Positions 34,200 through 43,049 of a stretch of DNA of 64,000 nt are shown one piece after another (positions within the stretch are counted from its first letter, which is position 1; every line of letters starts with the position of its first letter). Under the pieces are notes generated by a model, which ran no database searches, was not told the origin of the DNA, and saw only the letters and a list, made by a program, of their open reading frames with translations. Where the stretch lies: positions 62,001 through 126,000 of the forward strand of contig JAJQZP010000423.1 of the NCBI GenBank assembly GCA_025403435.1, given 5' to 3'. A program made the position numbers and the translations under genes. This DNA is from Artocarpus heterophyllus (Eukaryota; Streptophyta; Magnoliopsida; Rosales; Moraceae).

Positions 34200-34745
34200 G
34201 CACAAATGCTCTATTTGCTCGTTAGAGAAAGAAAGCTTTTCTGAGAGAGCTTACTGCCCCTGCAGTTGCCCCTATTCATCTTTTGAGGTTTGAAAGGCAC
34301 ATCCATCACCAGATTTCCTTTTCCAATTTGCTGGTTTTCTGTGCAATTTCCAACATGTGTCTCAAGTATGCCATGGTTTTCTGCAGTGATCACACCATGG
34401 CTTTTCTGTCTGCTTCATGTTCTCCTTGTCACCATCAAAATCCTCTATTTTTAGTGAAACTAAGGCAGAGGTTTCTATTTTAGAACTTGGCCAGGAATCT
34501 GCCTTGTGTAGCATAAACTTCCATCTGCCTTCCTCTCTTCTCACCTCAGCAAAAACCTCTTGTATGGGAGGAAGAGGTTTCCTACTCAGAATTCTTCCTC
34601 GGGCCTCATCTAATTCTCTGTTCAAACTAGCAAGAAACACAAAAACCATGTCATTTTCTACCCTCTTCATGTACCTTACACTGTCATTAGGGCAGTCCAA
34701 TTCCTCTTCATAACAAAGATCCAACTCCTGCCACAATGTAACCAT
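34200..34745 (-). pseudogene. Copia gag C-terminal half with zinc knuckle
   Basis: Reads LWQELDLCYEEELDCPNDS, DMVFVFLASLNRELDEARG, RILSRKPLPPIQEVFAEVRR, and then the start of the CCHC knuckle, WCDHCRKPWHT. A stop follows in frame, and the later knuckle residues and linker are in other frames. Confidence 0.85.
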
Positions 34746-34836
34746 CTCATTATAATAGATGGTTACTTCTCTGTCCCTTTGCTTTGACTACCATGGTCTT
34801 GACTTTAATTCAAAAATCTGAGACGAATTCTCTAGG

Positions 34837-35151
34837 TCAGGCAATCACCATGGAGTTTTCAGACCTCCATTTATTCAGATTTGGATCGTCAGGGGCTAGT
34901 TTCTTCACTTCTCCTATTAAATGGCCAAGTTTCCCCTTACCATCAATTACAAGCTTCACGAATTGAGCCCATTCCAGGTAATTTTTTCCATCCAATTTAT
35001 GAACAGTTAATTGAAGCAAATTAGAAGAATATTGAAAGAGAGTAGAGTAATCTATACTGCTCAGAGGTGCAGCACTAGAATTGTTGAAGGTACTCCCTGC
35101 AGGTATGGAGCCAAAACTGACACCATCATTATTGGAATTGGTGCTCGCCAT
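34837..35151 (-). pseudogene. Copia gag N-terminus
   Basis: Starts MASTNSNNDGVSFGSIPAG, 26 nt after the PBS. It continues with VHKLDGKNYLEWAQFVKLVI and GKGKLGHLIGEVK, the copia gag N-terminal pattern. A frame break at about 34780-34836 separates it from the rest of gag. Confidence 0.9.
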
Positions 35152-35176
35152 TGAGGCTTTCTAGGGTTAAAACCAA

Positions 35177-35189
35177 ACCTCTAGTGCCA
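35177..35189 (-). promoter_or_regulatory. Copia primer-binding site
   Basis: Minus strand reads TGGCACTAGAGGT directly after the LTR, a diverged form of the TGGTATCAGAGC site. Confidence 0.65.
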
Positions 35190-35424
35190 TGTAGATTTTT
35201 GGAAATGAGAATAATACTTTTTTCTTATTAAACTAATCTCAATTACATCTTTAAATAGACATCAGAGATTAAAAAAAAAAAAAAAAAAAGCAGCCTAAAA
35301 ACAAGGAAATATCCTGACGCCCAAACCAACAAAACTTGACATAAAATAATAACCAATTCTAAATATCCGAATATTACAATTCAGATTTATTCAAATTTAA
35401 ATACTAACTCCTAACTTTTCAACA
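35190..35424 (-). mobile_element. 5' LTR of the copia element (235 bp)
   Basis: On the minus strand it begins TGTTGAAAAGTTAGG and ends TCTACA, next to the PBS. It includes a 19-nt homopolymer (35271-35289). No 3' LTR is found, so the element lost its 3' end at about 31150. Its outer edge lies 300 bp downstream of the SAUR at 35722. Confidence 0.85.
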
Positions 35425-35630
35425 GGCATTCTACTCAATAAATTGCTTCGCTCTGCTAAACAAGAAGAGAGGCTTAATTGCAAGGTTGAGCTGCAGATTG
35501 CAGCTAATAGAAATTGATGAGTAAAAGAATTGATTTAGAATCTAAAAAGAAAGAGCAACAATCATATCAATTGAAGAAAATTTGGAACAATATTCATTTT
35601 TATCATTCCCAGGGATCAGTTAGTCACTAC

Positions 35631-35673
35631 GGAAAAATATTTACATGGTATTGTCATTGTCTGCCTTACAAAA
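35631..35673 (-). promoter_or_regulatory. Conserved SAUR 3'UTR blocks
   Basis: Minus strand carries TTTTGTAAGGCAGACAATG (35655-35673) and, after it, TGTAAATATTTTTCC (35631-35645), in the same order as behind the SAUR at 41292. Their conservation indicates that the 3' end of this gene is still recognisable. Confidence 0.5.
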
Positions 35674-35721
35674 TTGCAACGATCAGTTTGGTTAGCTAAC
35701 TTCATCTCTCAGTTTCTGCAC

Positions 35722-36006
35722 TCAATGTGAAGAACTCAAGTGAGAAAGCTGATCGACAAAGGCAACTTCTCTACAGGGAATTGTGAGAGCACCTATTGGA
35801 TGATCAAATCCAAATTCTTCTTCAGCCTGACTAAGCAACTCTTGGAATAGAGGCTGGTTCAAGTAGCACACGGGGATCACAAATCTCTTCATTTTACACT
35901 CCCCAACATAAACTGCCAAAAAGCATTTTGGGACATCTTTCATATTAGAAAAGGACCTTTGAATAAGATGCTTAGCTTGAACTCCACTAGAAAATCGGAA
36001 ACCCAG
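35722..36006 (-). pseudogene. SAUR gene with lost start codon (ATG to CTG)
   Basis: The conserved frame begins at 36006 with CTG where all relatives have ATG (CTGGGTTTCCG versus ATGGGTTTCCG). It runs 94 residues: [69 protein letters not shown]. There is no internal stop. The first ATG is codon 22 (35943), which would give a 73-residue protein without the N-terminal MGFR region. Other oddities are PKC for PKG and a shortened variable linker. Promoter module (36189-36242) and 3'UTR blocks are retained, so it may be transcribed. It could be a recent pseudogene, a gene using CTG or the internal ATG, or a reference error. Confidence 0.8.
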
Positions 36007-36188
36007 TTATTGTGTATGTCTCTTAAAAAAGAACAATGAAGAAAATTTGCGCAAAGCAGTTGGAAGGAAAGCTCTTTCACTTGACAATATGAGCAGTTTT
36101 GGTGCTATGCTGAACCAAGTCTTATGCATATATGTAACCAATACTTGATTGGAAATGAGTGGTGAAGACCATAGGGGCCATGAATTTG

Positions 36189-36242
36189 ATGGGGTACTAG
36201 TGAGAGTGACGGTCCTTGGGGAATTACATGGTATTGTCTTCC
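36189..36242 (-). promoter_or_regulatory. NDE-like SAUR promoter module
   Basis: Minus strand reads GGAAGACAATACCATGTAAT, then a diverged centre and TACCCCAT, 183-236 bp upstream of the lost start. The CCATGTG core has changed to CCATGTA and the TGTCTC box is not preserved. Confidence 0.5.
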
Positions 36243-36249
36243 TACTTAT

Positions 36250-37004
36250 TAATACAATTAAATCTCTTCAAATAAGAATGTGGAAATCAGTACTAGTTTA
36301 TTTTTCTCTGAAATTTTATTGATCTTCTTCCCAACCCCACTGCTCCAACTCAGAACACAAGACTGATAATAAGATGTCTTGGGCATGTCTTTATTCCAGG
36401 GGGCCGCATATCGATATCAAATCTAAGCAACCCTCAGTTTCAAGTCTTTAGCTGCTTCTCTACTTGTTTGTCATATGGAAATAGCATTATGATTTTTTAT
36501 AGCTTTGTCATCGCCCACCTCCCACTCATTATGTTCATTGATTATTAGATATGGAAGTAAACATCTATATTGAATATCATGCAAATGCGGCAATTGGGTG
36601 TGTAAGGTCCTTACAATAACTTCTTTCTGCCCAATAAGACAGAAAAATCATGGCCACAAAATTCTAAGCCCTGCTCTCTACTCAGATCGGTTATCTAATA
36701 TCATTAATGAATTTTCAATGTATTTCTTATTAAATAATATCTATCTGTTTGTTTGAGTTCTTGTTCTTTGCTATTATCCTAACTAGTATCATGCATTAAA
36801 ATTTACATAACTGGCCTATATCTCTTAAACAGCATCGTTGTATCCAAAACCTCTTTTAATATCTTTGGTGGGTTCTCTTCTGTTGCCTGTAGTTTGAAAC
36901 AAGTAGGTCATAATGTGTCCACGTACATTTACAATTTGGTCGCTATCACGTGAACTCTTCTTCATGATCAGAGAAAAGACAGCCCGAGCATTCCCACGAG
37001 ATCG
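36250..37004. promoter_or_regulatory. Upstream region of SAUR 37207 with a G-box
   Basis: No gene. A palindromic TCACGTGA lies at 36946-36953 (G-box core CACGTG, the binding site class of PIF and other bHLH factors that regulate many SAURs), with CCACGTAC at 36919-36926. The minus-strand frame at 36825-37058 lies in this promoter and is not believed. Confidence 0.4.
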
Positions 37005-37010
37005 TGTCTC
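37005..37010 (+). promoter_or_regulatory. TGTCTC auxin-response element
   Basis: An exact ARF-binding AuxRE 197 bp upstream of the SAUR ATG, the same distance as in the gene at 42751 (201 bp). Confidence 0.5.
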
Positions 37011-37088
37011 TCTCATGATCCCTATCTCTGTGCTTCTTTTTAACCATTCATACAACACATTTATGATTCTTTACATACCCTCTTAGTC

Positions 37089-37096
37089 TATATATA
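37089..37096 (+). promoter_or_regulatory. TATA box of SAUR 37207
   Basis: TATATATA about 111-118 bp upstream of the ATG. Confidence 0.65.
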
Positions 37097-37206
37097 CACA
37101 CGCATATTGTTAGGCTCAGCAACTCAAATCTTCTTCTCATTCAACCAAGCATCAAATATTCAACTTTTTTCGCCCAAGCAAATTATCCAAAACACAAAGA
37201 GAAAAC

Positions 37207-37509
37207 ATGGGTTTGATCAGGTTGTCTGGAATTGTTAATGCCAAGAAAACACTTCTCCGCTCTCTATCTAATGGCAGACAAGCAGCTGCAAAAGGCTTAG
37301 AAGTCCCAAAGGGCTATTTTGCAGTGTATGCAGGAGAGAGCCAGAAAAAGCGATTTGTGGTTCCCATTTATTTGTTGAATGAGCCTTCTTTCCAAGAATT
37401 GTTACGTGAAGCCGAGGAAGAATTTGGATATGAATATCCAATGGGTGGCATCACAATCTCCCGTGATGAAGACTTCTTCTCTGATCTCATTTCTCGCTTC
37501 AGTGTGTGA
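37207..37509 (+). CDS. SAUR family auxin-responsive protein
   Basis: 100 residues without intron. MGLIRLSGIVNAKKTLLRSL (1-20), VPKGYFAVYAGES (33-45), FVVPIYLLNEPSFQELL (50-66), EEFGYEYPMGGITI (71-84), and a FSDLISRF tail. Two family positions are unusual: VYAGE in place of VYVGE and ISR in place of IPC, so the near-invariant Cys is missing. The ATG context (AAAACATGG) is good. The gene has its own TATA box, an AuxRE at -197 and an upstream G-box, but lacks the CCATGTG module of its neighbours, so its regulation may differ. Confidence 0.93.
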   Translation: MGLIRLSGIVNAKKTLLRSLSNGRQAAAKGLEVPKGYFAVYAGESQKKRFVVPIYLLNEPSFQELLREAEEEFGYEYPMGGITISRDEDFFSDLISRFSV

Positions 37510-38860
37510 GAGCTAACGTAGGGTAAGATTCATTACAAAAGCACACTTTTGATGAAGTTGGATCCGGAGCTGTTCAGACGGTGTTGTTATCACAATCCGG
37601 AGCATTCTTCGGTACCAGAACTTTCCGATTCTTGGTGCAGAATGGCCAGGATAGGAAGCCATTGAAGTGTTTCACATCATGTGTTGATGAGAAATTACCT
37701 GTGACTCAAGAAGTGACAATTGCTGGCTTAATGATTATCAAGTCTCTGTTGGCATTGGAAGAGACCTTTTTTGAACATGAGGATAGCAGAATGTTTCCTT
37801 TGCAGACTTTCTGCTGTTTTGTACAGAAAACGGGGAATGAAATATCATTCATTTTATTCATTTGTTTGAATTTTTTTCTTTTTTTTTTTGTTCTTCTTTA
37901 ATTGTTTCCTTGGGAATGTCAAGTGAAGCTTGTAATATCTAACTATAAAACTAATTGTTTTCTTTGGACTTTAATTGAGCTGCCGATGTGGCCAACAATA
38001 CTATATTTTTAGCAATCAGATAGAGTTCTGTCTATGTATTCAGGACCAACAAATGTCCTTTCTTCTCCACTCGAATTTTCAATTTTTTTTTTTTTGACCA
38101 CCCAAAAACGTTTAATTTCTCACAGTAGACTCAAAGCTTGTCTTGATTCCTTTTTCATACAATTTGAAAAATTCTATTGCTGAAATTTAAAAGGGTTCAA
38201 TGAACTTTGGAAAGTAGAATTCTCATTTCTTGGGATATTTATTATGATTTATGAGACTTACAAATCTCAAGTCCCTTATTTTGCTGAACCTTCATCCTCC
38301 AATATACGCCCCTTAGGTGCAAAAGTATAACCATAAAATTTTCCCAAAAAAAAAAAAAGAAAAAAAAAAGAAAATGAGAAGGAAAGTTTAAAAGTTTGAT
38401 AGTCACTATGATACTTACAGTGGGTTATGTTGCTATTGGACGACATCATGTATGTTTTTCTACTCTGCTGTGGCCACAATAAATTATGGTTTGGAAATGA
38501 GCTGTTCTGATGTTGGTAATTCCATTTTTTTTTTCACTGTCAATAGATTCATTGTCCTTTAACAGTACAGTAAAATGGTATTCTCTATTTAATAGTAGTG
38601 TCTTCCAGTACTTGAAAATATGACCTTAAGGACAATTGATACGAAAAATTTGTCTGGTCCACAAACTCCTTCAACATGTAATTGACAAAAAAAAAGATGA
38701 TGTGTTTAAGCCAGTCCAATTAAGGGAAAATTAGTCACTTAAGCAAACCAGTAGACTGACTTTCAATATCCATGTAACACTTGTATTTAATTGTTGGCCA
38801 ACATGTAGTCCAACTACTAGACAGTTTCAATCACTGTCATATTCTTTAGAATGAGCTGAA
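37510..38860. other. 3'UTR of SAUR 37207 and intergenic DNA
   Basis: The first 0.4 kb is likely 3'UTR. The open frame 37581-37901 starts with a non-family Met and ends in a run of hydrophobic residues encoded by poly-T, so I do not call it. The rest is spacer with poly-A and poly-T runs. Confidence 0.4.
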
Positions 38861-38867
38861 GAACACA

Positions 38868-38911
38868 ACCATGTGGTGTTTCAGGTGCTTATGTCTCTAA
38901 TGTAACCCCAC
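38868..38911 (+). promoter_or_regulatory. Second, distal NDE-like module of SAUR 39320
   Basis: ACAACCATGTGG, then TATGTCTC (AuxRE at 38892-38897), then TAACCCC. It has the same order of boxes as the proximal module but lies about 410-450 bp upstream of the ATG. The parallel sequence occurs at 4832-4880 in the orphan promoter. Confidence 0.45.
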
Positions 38912-39045
38912 TTTTGCTCCAGTTACCTCCAAACAACTAATATATTTTCCTATCATCTATGATCCACAAACTAATGTATTTGTATGGCTAGACCAGCTCA
39001 GAGATATAGACTTCTCACCATAATACTTTAGTTGCATAATGATCT

Positions 39046-39099
39046 GGAAGACAACACCATGTGATTGCTTAATAACCGATATCTCTTGAGAGATCCCAT
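39046..39099 (+). promoter_or_regulatory. NDE-like SAUR promoter module, proximal
   Basis: GGAAGACAACACCATGTG, then TATCTC (one change from TGTCTC), then GATCCCAT, ending 221 bp upstream of the ATG. Confidence 0.6.
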
Positions 39100-39170
39100 C
39101 AGTTAGAAGCCATTCATTTCTTACAACAGGCCATATGCATCTCTTCTTACATATCCTATCAAGGATTGAC

Positions 39171-39178
39171 TATATATA
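39171..39178 (+). promoter_or_regulatory. TATA box of SAUR 39320
   Basis: TATATATA 142-149 bp upstream of the ATG; a CATATG lies just before it at 39132-39137. Confidence 0.6.
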
Positions 39179-39319
39179 CACATGAGATTGGGTTCAATAG
39201 CAACCCAAGTCCTCTAAACATTTTCGAGCATCAGATCTTTCCTCACTTTCAAATCCTTTGAGATTTTTCCCTTTGTTTTCTTTTTGTTCCTTAATCAAAT
39301 ACAAACTTACTTTATAAAA

Positions 39320-39634
39320 ATGGGTTTCCGTTTGCCTCGTGTTGTGAGTGCCAAACAACTTCTTAGGCGGTCTTATTCAAATGGAAACCAAGCAGCTTCA
39401 GCTCTTGCAGCGGATGTCCCAAAAGGCTATTTGGCAGTATATGTTGTTGGGGCTGAGAGCAACATGAAGAGGTTTGTGATCCCTGTGTCATTCCTGAACC
39501 AACCTTCATTCCAAGAGTTGCTAAATCAAGCTGAAGAGGAATTCGGATTTGATAATCCGACAGACGGTTTGACAATTCCCTGCACAGAAGATTACTTCAT
39601 TGATCTCATTTCTCGCTTAAACTTGACGAGGTAG
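39320..39634 (+). CDS. SAUR family auxin-responsive protein (10A5/15A type)
   Basis: 104 residues from the ATG at 39320. An upstream in-frame Met at 39284 would add 12 residues not seen in the family and is rejected. Motifs: [20 protein letters not shown] (1-20), [15 protein letters not shown] (33-47), [18 protein letters not shown] (51-68), [10 protein letters not shown] (71-80), DGLTIPC (82-88), FIDLISRL (93-100). Oddities are an extra residue after VYV and TDGL in place of the usual MGGL. Two promoter modules and a TATA box precede it, and TGTAAATATTTTTCC follows in its 3' region. Confidence 0.95.
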   Translation: MGFRLPRVVSAKQLLRRSYSNGNQAASALAADVPKGYLAVYVVGAESNMKRFVIPVSFLNQPSFQELLNQAEEEFGFDNPTDGLTIPCTEDYFIDLISRLNLTR

Positions 39635-39706
39635 ACACCAGTAGATGGCAATTGCTATCAAAGAGCATTGTAAAAATTTTGTTAAGGACATAAAAGGCCA
39701 ATGCTG

Positions 39707-39721
39707 TGTAAATATTTTTCC
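39707..39721 (+). promoter_or_regulatory. Conserved SAUR 3'UTR block
   Basis: TGTAAATATTTTTCC, 73 nt after the stop, identical to the blocks behind the SAURs at 35722 and 41292. Confidence 0.5.
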
Positions 39722-39739
39722 TTGGGGACCAAAAAAGTA

Positions 39740-41189
39740 AAATCTCCCTGAGAATAACATATTGATTTTCGTGTGGTAATAATTCATGACACATTCTTTT
39801 GATTCCTTTCCACATCATTGGAAGATGCAGACTTGAAAGCAGACCTGTTGAAACAATTTCTTTCAACTTACAAGTTTCGTCCAATAATTCCGTCTACTGT
39901 TGCTTCCCTCCAAAATAAACGGGTCATGCGGATGGAAAGAGAGAATACAAGTTATCACCGTTACGCAATAGATCTATGTTTCCTCCCAAAGTAACATGAG
40001 AGTGGAGCCATAGTTCAGTCATTAGTCTGAAAACATAAGGTTTTTTTTCTCTTTCCTGAAGTTGTGGGGTGGAAAGCTGCATTTTGATGAACTCAGGGGA
40101 TATTTTTGTAATTATTCTATCTTTCCTTCCTCCATTAGCTACTGAAAATTTTGTATGGATTATAGTAAAACCATAGTTCAGTCACTAGCCTAAAGCATTC
40201 CTTAACTGATGATCTGTTGTTTAAATCAGTTTAATTATCTTGCTATGTATAGTCTTCCCATTTCTAAATTTCCCAAACAAAAGGCATTTCCTCAAACCAA
40301 GACTTGCTGCTATTGAATTTAGAGATTCTAACGTAGTTAATAGAAATCGCTTTATTGTCCTTTTTAATTGAGACCCTTTTTTCATGCCAGCTCCAAAATT
40401 GCCCTGTTGATGAAGCAGCAATCTTTCTAATACCTTTTTTCTTCTCCATCTTTTTTCATGAACACTCTATGGGTTTTTGGTCATGTCTATTCATACCTTT
40501 TTTTAATTTTAATTTTTTTTCAATATTAAACATCATTTTGGTTCTCAATATTTTGAACAAAACATTAAATTTACAAAAAAGAAGGAAAAAAAAATAAAGT
40601 CACATCCCTGTTTTCACTCAACAAGGTCACTAACAGCTTAATAAATCACTTAAATATTATCCAAGGAAAAAAAAAATCACTTCCATTTCAACTAGGATTC
40701 GGTGTTGAGTGTTCCATAAAAAAAAGCTTTGATTTATTTCCATTTTTTTTTTTTTTGAAAAGATGGTCTCTTATTATTATCTCACAACTAAATTGAAGGA
40801 AATAACCACGAGAATAAATTTGTAACAGAATTGAGAATATACTAACAACTGAAGGTTGATTTCTTAACAATTTTAATCCTTGATTTGAAATCTTACACAT
40901 TGGTTGAGCAGAGAATTCATAACATTGCTTTTCTTAATACGGTTTTTTTTTAAAAAATTGTAGTCTTTGTTTGCGATGTTGACCTGCTGATCATAATCAT
41001 TACAGTGGATGTGAGTTTTTGAGTTATTGCACCAGAAATGTCAGATCACCAAAGAGAAGAAAATGGATAAGGATTCCATATTAGAGTCTAATTGAGAGAT
41101 AAAAGATCCAATCAAATACTTTATTGGAGAAGAATTGAAATAGTATCCATTTATATCATTTTTGGGGACAACTTGCCCATTGCTCCCAA
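39740..41189. other. Intergenic between convergent SAURs
   Basis: AT-rich spacer between the ends of the plus-strand gene at 39320 and the minus-strand gene at 41292. It has several A/T homopolymers. The frames at 39606-39884 and 40221-40900 have no family features. Confidence 0.5.
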
Positions 41190-41290
41190 GGAAAAATATT
41201 TACATTGTTGCCTTGTTGGCATTTTTTGCCTTGCAAAAATGTGAAAATGATTTCTATTAGCATTTGTCATCTATTGTTTGTTCCACCCTT
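41190..41290 (-). promoter_or_regulatory. SAUR 3'UTR with conserved blocks and a DST-like motif
   Basis: On the minus strand after the stop: GGAACAAACAATAGATGACA (GGA...ATAGAT, resembling two of the three boxes of the DST instability element known in SAUR mRNAs), then TTTTGCAAGGCAAAAAATG (41219-41237), then TGTAAATATTTTTCC (41190-41204). The third DST box (GTA) is not at the expected spacing. Confidence 0.45.
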
Positions 41291-41291
41291 A

Positions 41292-41600
41292 TCATAAGGC
41301 ATTCGAGCGAACAACGAGATCAATGAAGGAATCTTCGCTGCAGGGTATAGTAAGGCCTTCCATTGGATGATCAAATCCAAATTCTTCTTCAGCAGGACCT
41401 AGCAACTCAAGGAATATAGGCTGCTTGAGATATGGCAAAGGGATCACAAACCTCTTCATATTGTTGGTCTCATCCCCAACATAGACTGCCAAATAGCCCT
41501 TAGGGACATCTAGTACCGGCAATGCTGCTTGGCTTGCATTCGAAAGGGATCTCTGAAGAAGTTTCTTAGCATTAACCGTTCGGGGAAATCGGAAACCCAT
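41292..41600 (-). CDS. SAUR family auxin-responsive protein (10A5/15A type)
   Basis: 102 residues. MGFRFPRTVNAKKLLQRSLS (1-20), [13 protein letters not shown] (32-44), RFVIPLPYLKQPIFLELL (50-67), [11 protein letters not shown] (70-80), EGLTIPC (81-87), FIDLVVRSNAL tail. A Pro-for-Ser change in the central strand (IPLPYLKQP) and GP before AEEE are unusual but not clearly damaging. It is divergent from the SAUR at 42751, with 1.15 kb between the two starts. Promoter module at 41820-41873; only a weak TATA-like CATATATC at 41668-41675. Confidence 0.95.
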   Translation of the reverse strand: MGFRFPRTVNAKKLLQRSLSNASQAALPVLDVPKGYLAVYVGDETNNMKRFVIPLPYLKQPIFLELLGPAEEEFGFDHPMEGLTIPCSEDSFIDLVVRSNAL

Positions 41601-41819
41601 ATTTTATATCTGAGTAATCTCTTGAGGGAATGAAGAATAAGAAGAAAAAGTGTGGGGATGGATTCTAGATATATGAGACTTGAGATTGTGAGGACAACTT
41701 GGGATGATGCTCAACTCAACCTTGAGAAGATTTAGATAGAAGATAATTGATCATATTATGCAGGGCTTGCATATCTGTTTGTATAAATTGAATGGTGAAG
41801 ACTAAAGAGGCATTTGGAT

Positions 41820-41873
41820 GTGGGGTCTGTTGAAAGACATAGGCAGTTGGGCAATCACATGGTATTGTCTTCC
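41820..41873 (-). promoter_or_regulatory. NDE-like SAUR promoter module
   Basis: Minus strand reads GGAAGACAATACCATGTG, then CCTATGTCTT, then GACCCCAC, 220-273 bp upstream of the ATG. The flanking 200 bp (41810-42010) is an inverted match of 4880-5090. The plus-strand frame 41814-42014 is therefore duplicated promoter DNA, not a gene. Confidence 0.65.
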
Positions 41874-42512
41874 TGCTCATCATGTCCTACAAACTGGTTT
41901 CTTGAGAAAGCCAAAAAAACTCCATTCTTTACAATTAAACAGAGAAAAGCATACATAAATGGGAAATTAGTTGTTCAATTTTCGATCTCTTCAAAATCTC
42001 ATTCTAAAAAATAAATAAATAAAGCAATTTTTTAGTTGCAACAGAGTACAATCACAAAGCTAACTATTTATTAGATAATAGACATGCTTGGGACACATTG
42101 TTATGACATCTAATAACAGGTAAACATTAAAATTGGATAGTCAAAACTTTGAAGATGTTTAAGTGGCATCTAATGCAAGACAGTTGTGGACTAAATTGAT
42201 GGTGGCAAAATGATCTGCAGACAAAGTGACCCTCACTCTATACCAACTTGAAAAGATTGACCAAGTTCAATGTTTCTATGAGGAAAGAGCAAACCAAAAT
42301 AGTTATTTGTAAGGATTTGTGATAGCTAGTTTAGAGTGCAAATTTCGTTTTTCGTCTCTTAAAATGCTAGGACATGACATGTTCACATTGCATTACCTTA
42401 TAGGGTTCGCCAAACAATATTCACTTGGTCACCCCACTTTGTGATTTATGCTGCTTTTGTCAGTTGTTCTCCTGGTAATATCTAGACAGGCTATATGTGT
42501 ATGTCTGAGTTC

Positions 42513-42552
42513 GAAGACAGACCATGTGTAGTTCCCAATGCCTATGTCTCTA
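42513..42552 (+). promoter_or_regulatory. NDE-like SAUR promoter module with perfect AuxRE
   Basis: GAAGACAGACCATGTGTAG, then TTCCCAATGCCTATGTCTC. TGTCTC is exact at 42545-42550, 201 bp upstream of the ATG. Of all copies this keeps the best ARF site. Confidence 0.65.
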
Positions 42553-42632
42553 GCAAATTGCAAGCTTACCGAATTGCCTCCGCAACCACTTAACTTAGAA
42601 GCTTTAGAGTATTTTTAAGAAATGCATTCATC

Positions 42633-42640
42633 TATATAAA
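42633..42640 (+). promoter_or_regulatory. TATA box of SAUR 42751
   Basis: TATATAAA, 111-118 bp upstream of the ATG. Confidence 0.65.
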
Positions 42641-42750
42641 AAAACACATCACCACACCACTGCATCAACTCTTCACATTCACTACTAGAAAATCATGTCA
42701 AAATCCTAGTCCCAAGAGTTGTTCTTAAGCAATAACATAGGAAGATTTAA

Positions 42751-43047
42751 ATGGCATTTGGATTGCATAGCATTGTTCATGGTAAGAAGGCTCTTTGCCG
42801 GACACTTTCCGGCCTTAAAGAAGCAGCTGTGAAGTCTACTACAGCCCTCCCAAAAGGCTACTTTGCGGTGTATGTTGGAGAGACCGAGAAGGTGCGATAT
42901 GTAGTACCTGTGACATATCTGAACGAGCCTGCATTTCAAAAGTTGCTGAGTATGGCAGAGGAAGAGTTCGGATATGAGCATCCGATGGGTGGACTCACAA
43001 CTCCCTGCGGTGAATATATCTTTGTTGGTGTCACTTCTCAGTTTTGA
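42751..43047 (+). CDS. SAUR family auxin-responsive protein (X15-like)
   Basis: 98 residues. MAFGLHSIVHGKKALCRTLS (1-20), LPKGYFAVYVGETEK (33-47), [19 protein letters not shown] (48-66), AEEEFGYEHPMGGLTTPC (69-86). The MAFGL opening and YLNEPAF place it in a different subgroup from the MGFR genes. The tail GEYIFVGVTSQF lacks the usual acidic D in the DLISRL-like end. It is the closest relative of the pseudogene at 6432. Confidence 0.94.
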   Translation: MAFGLHSIVHGKKALCRTLSGLKEAAVKSTTALPKGYFAVYVGETEKVRYVVPVTYLNEPAFQKLLSMAEEEFGYEHPMGGLTTPCGEYIFVGVTSQF

Positions 43048-43049
43048 AG

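Noticed and set aside
36825..37058. 77-residue minus-strand frame upstream of the SAUR at 37207
   Set aside because: Overlaps the G-box and AuxRE of that promoter and shows no family features.
37581..37901. 106-residue frame just after the SAUR at 37207
   Set aside because: Lies in the probable 3'UTR and ends in a hydrophobic run made by poly-T; no family match or promoter.
39284..39319. Upstream in-frame Met for the SAUR at 39320
   Set aside because: Would add 12 residues absent from the family; MGFRLP at 39320 is the conserved start.
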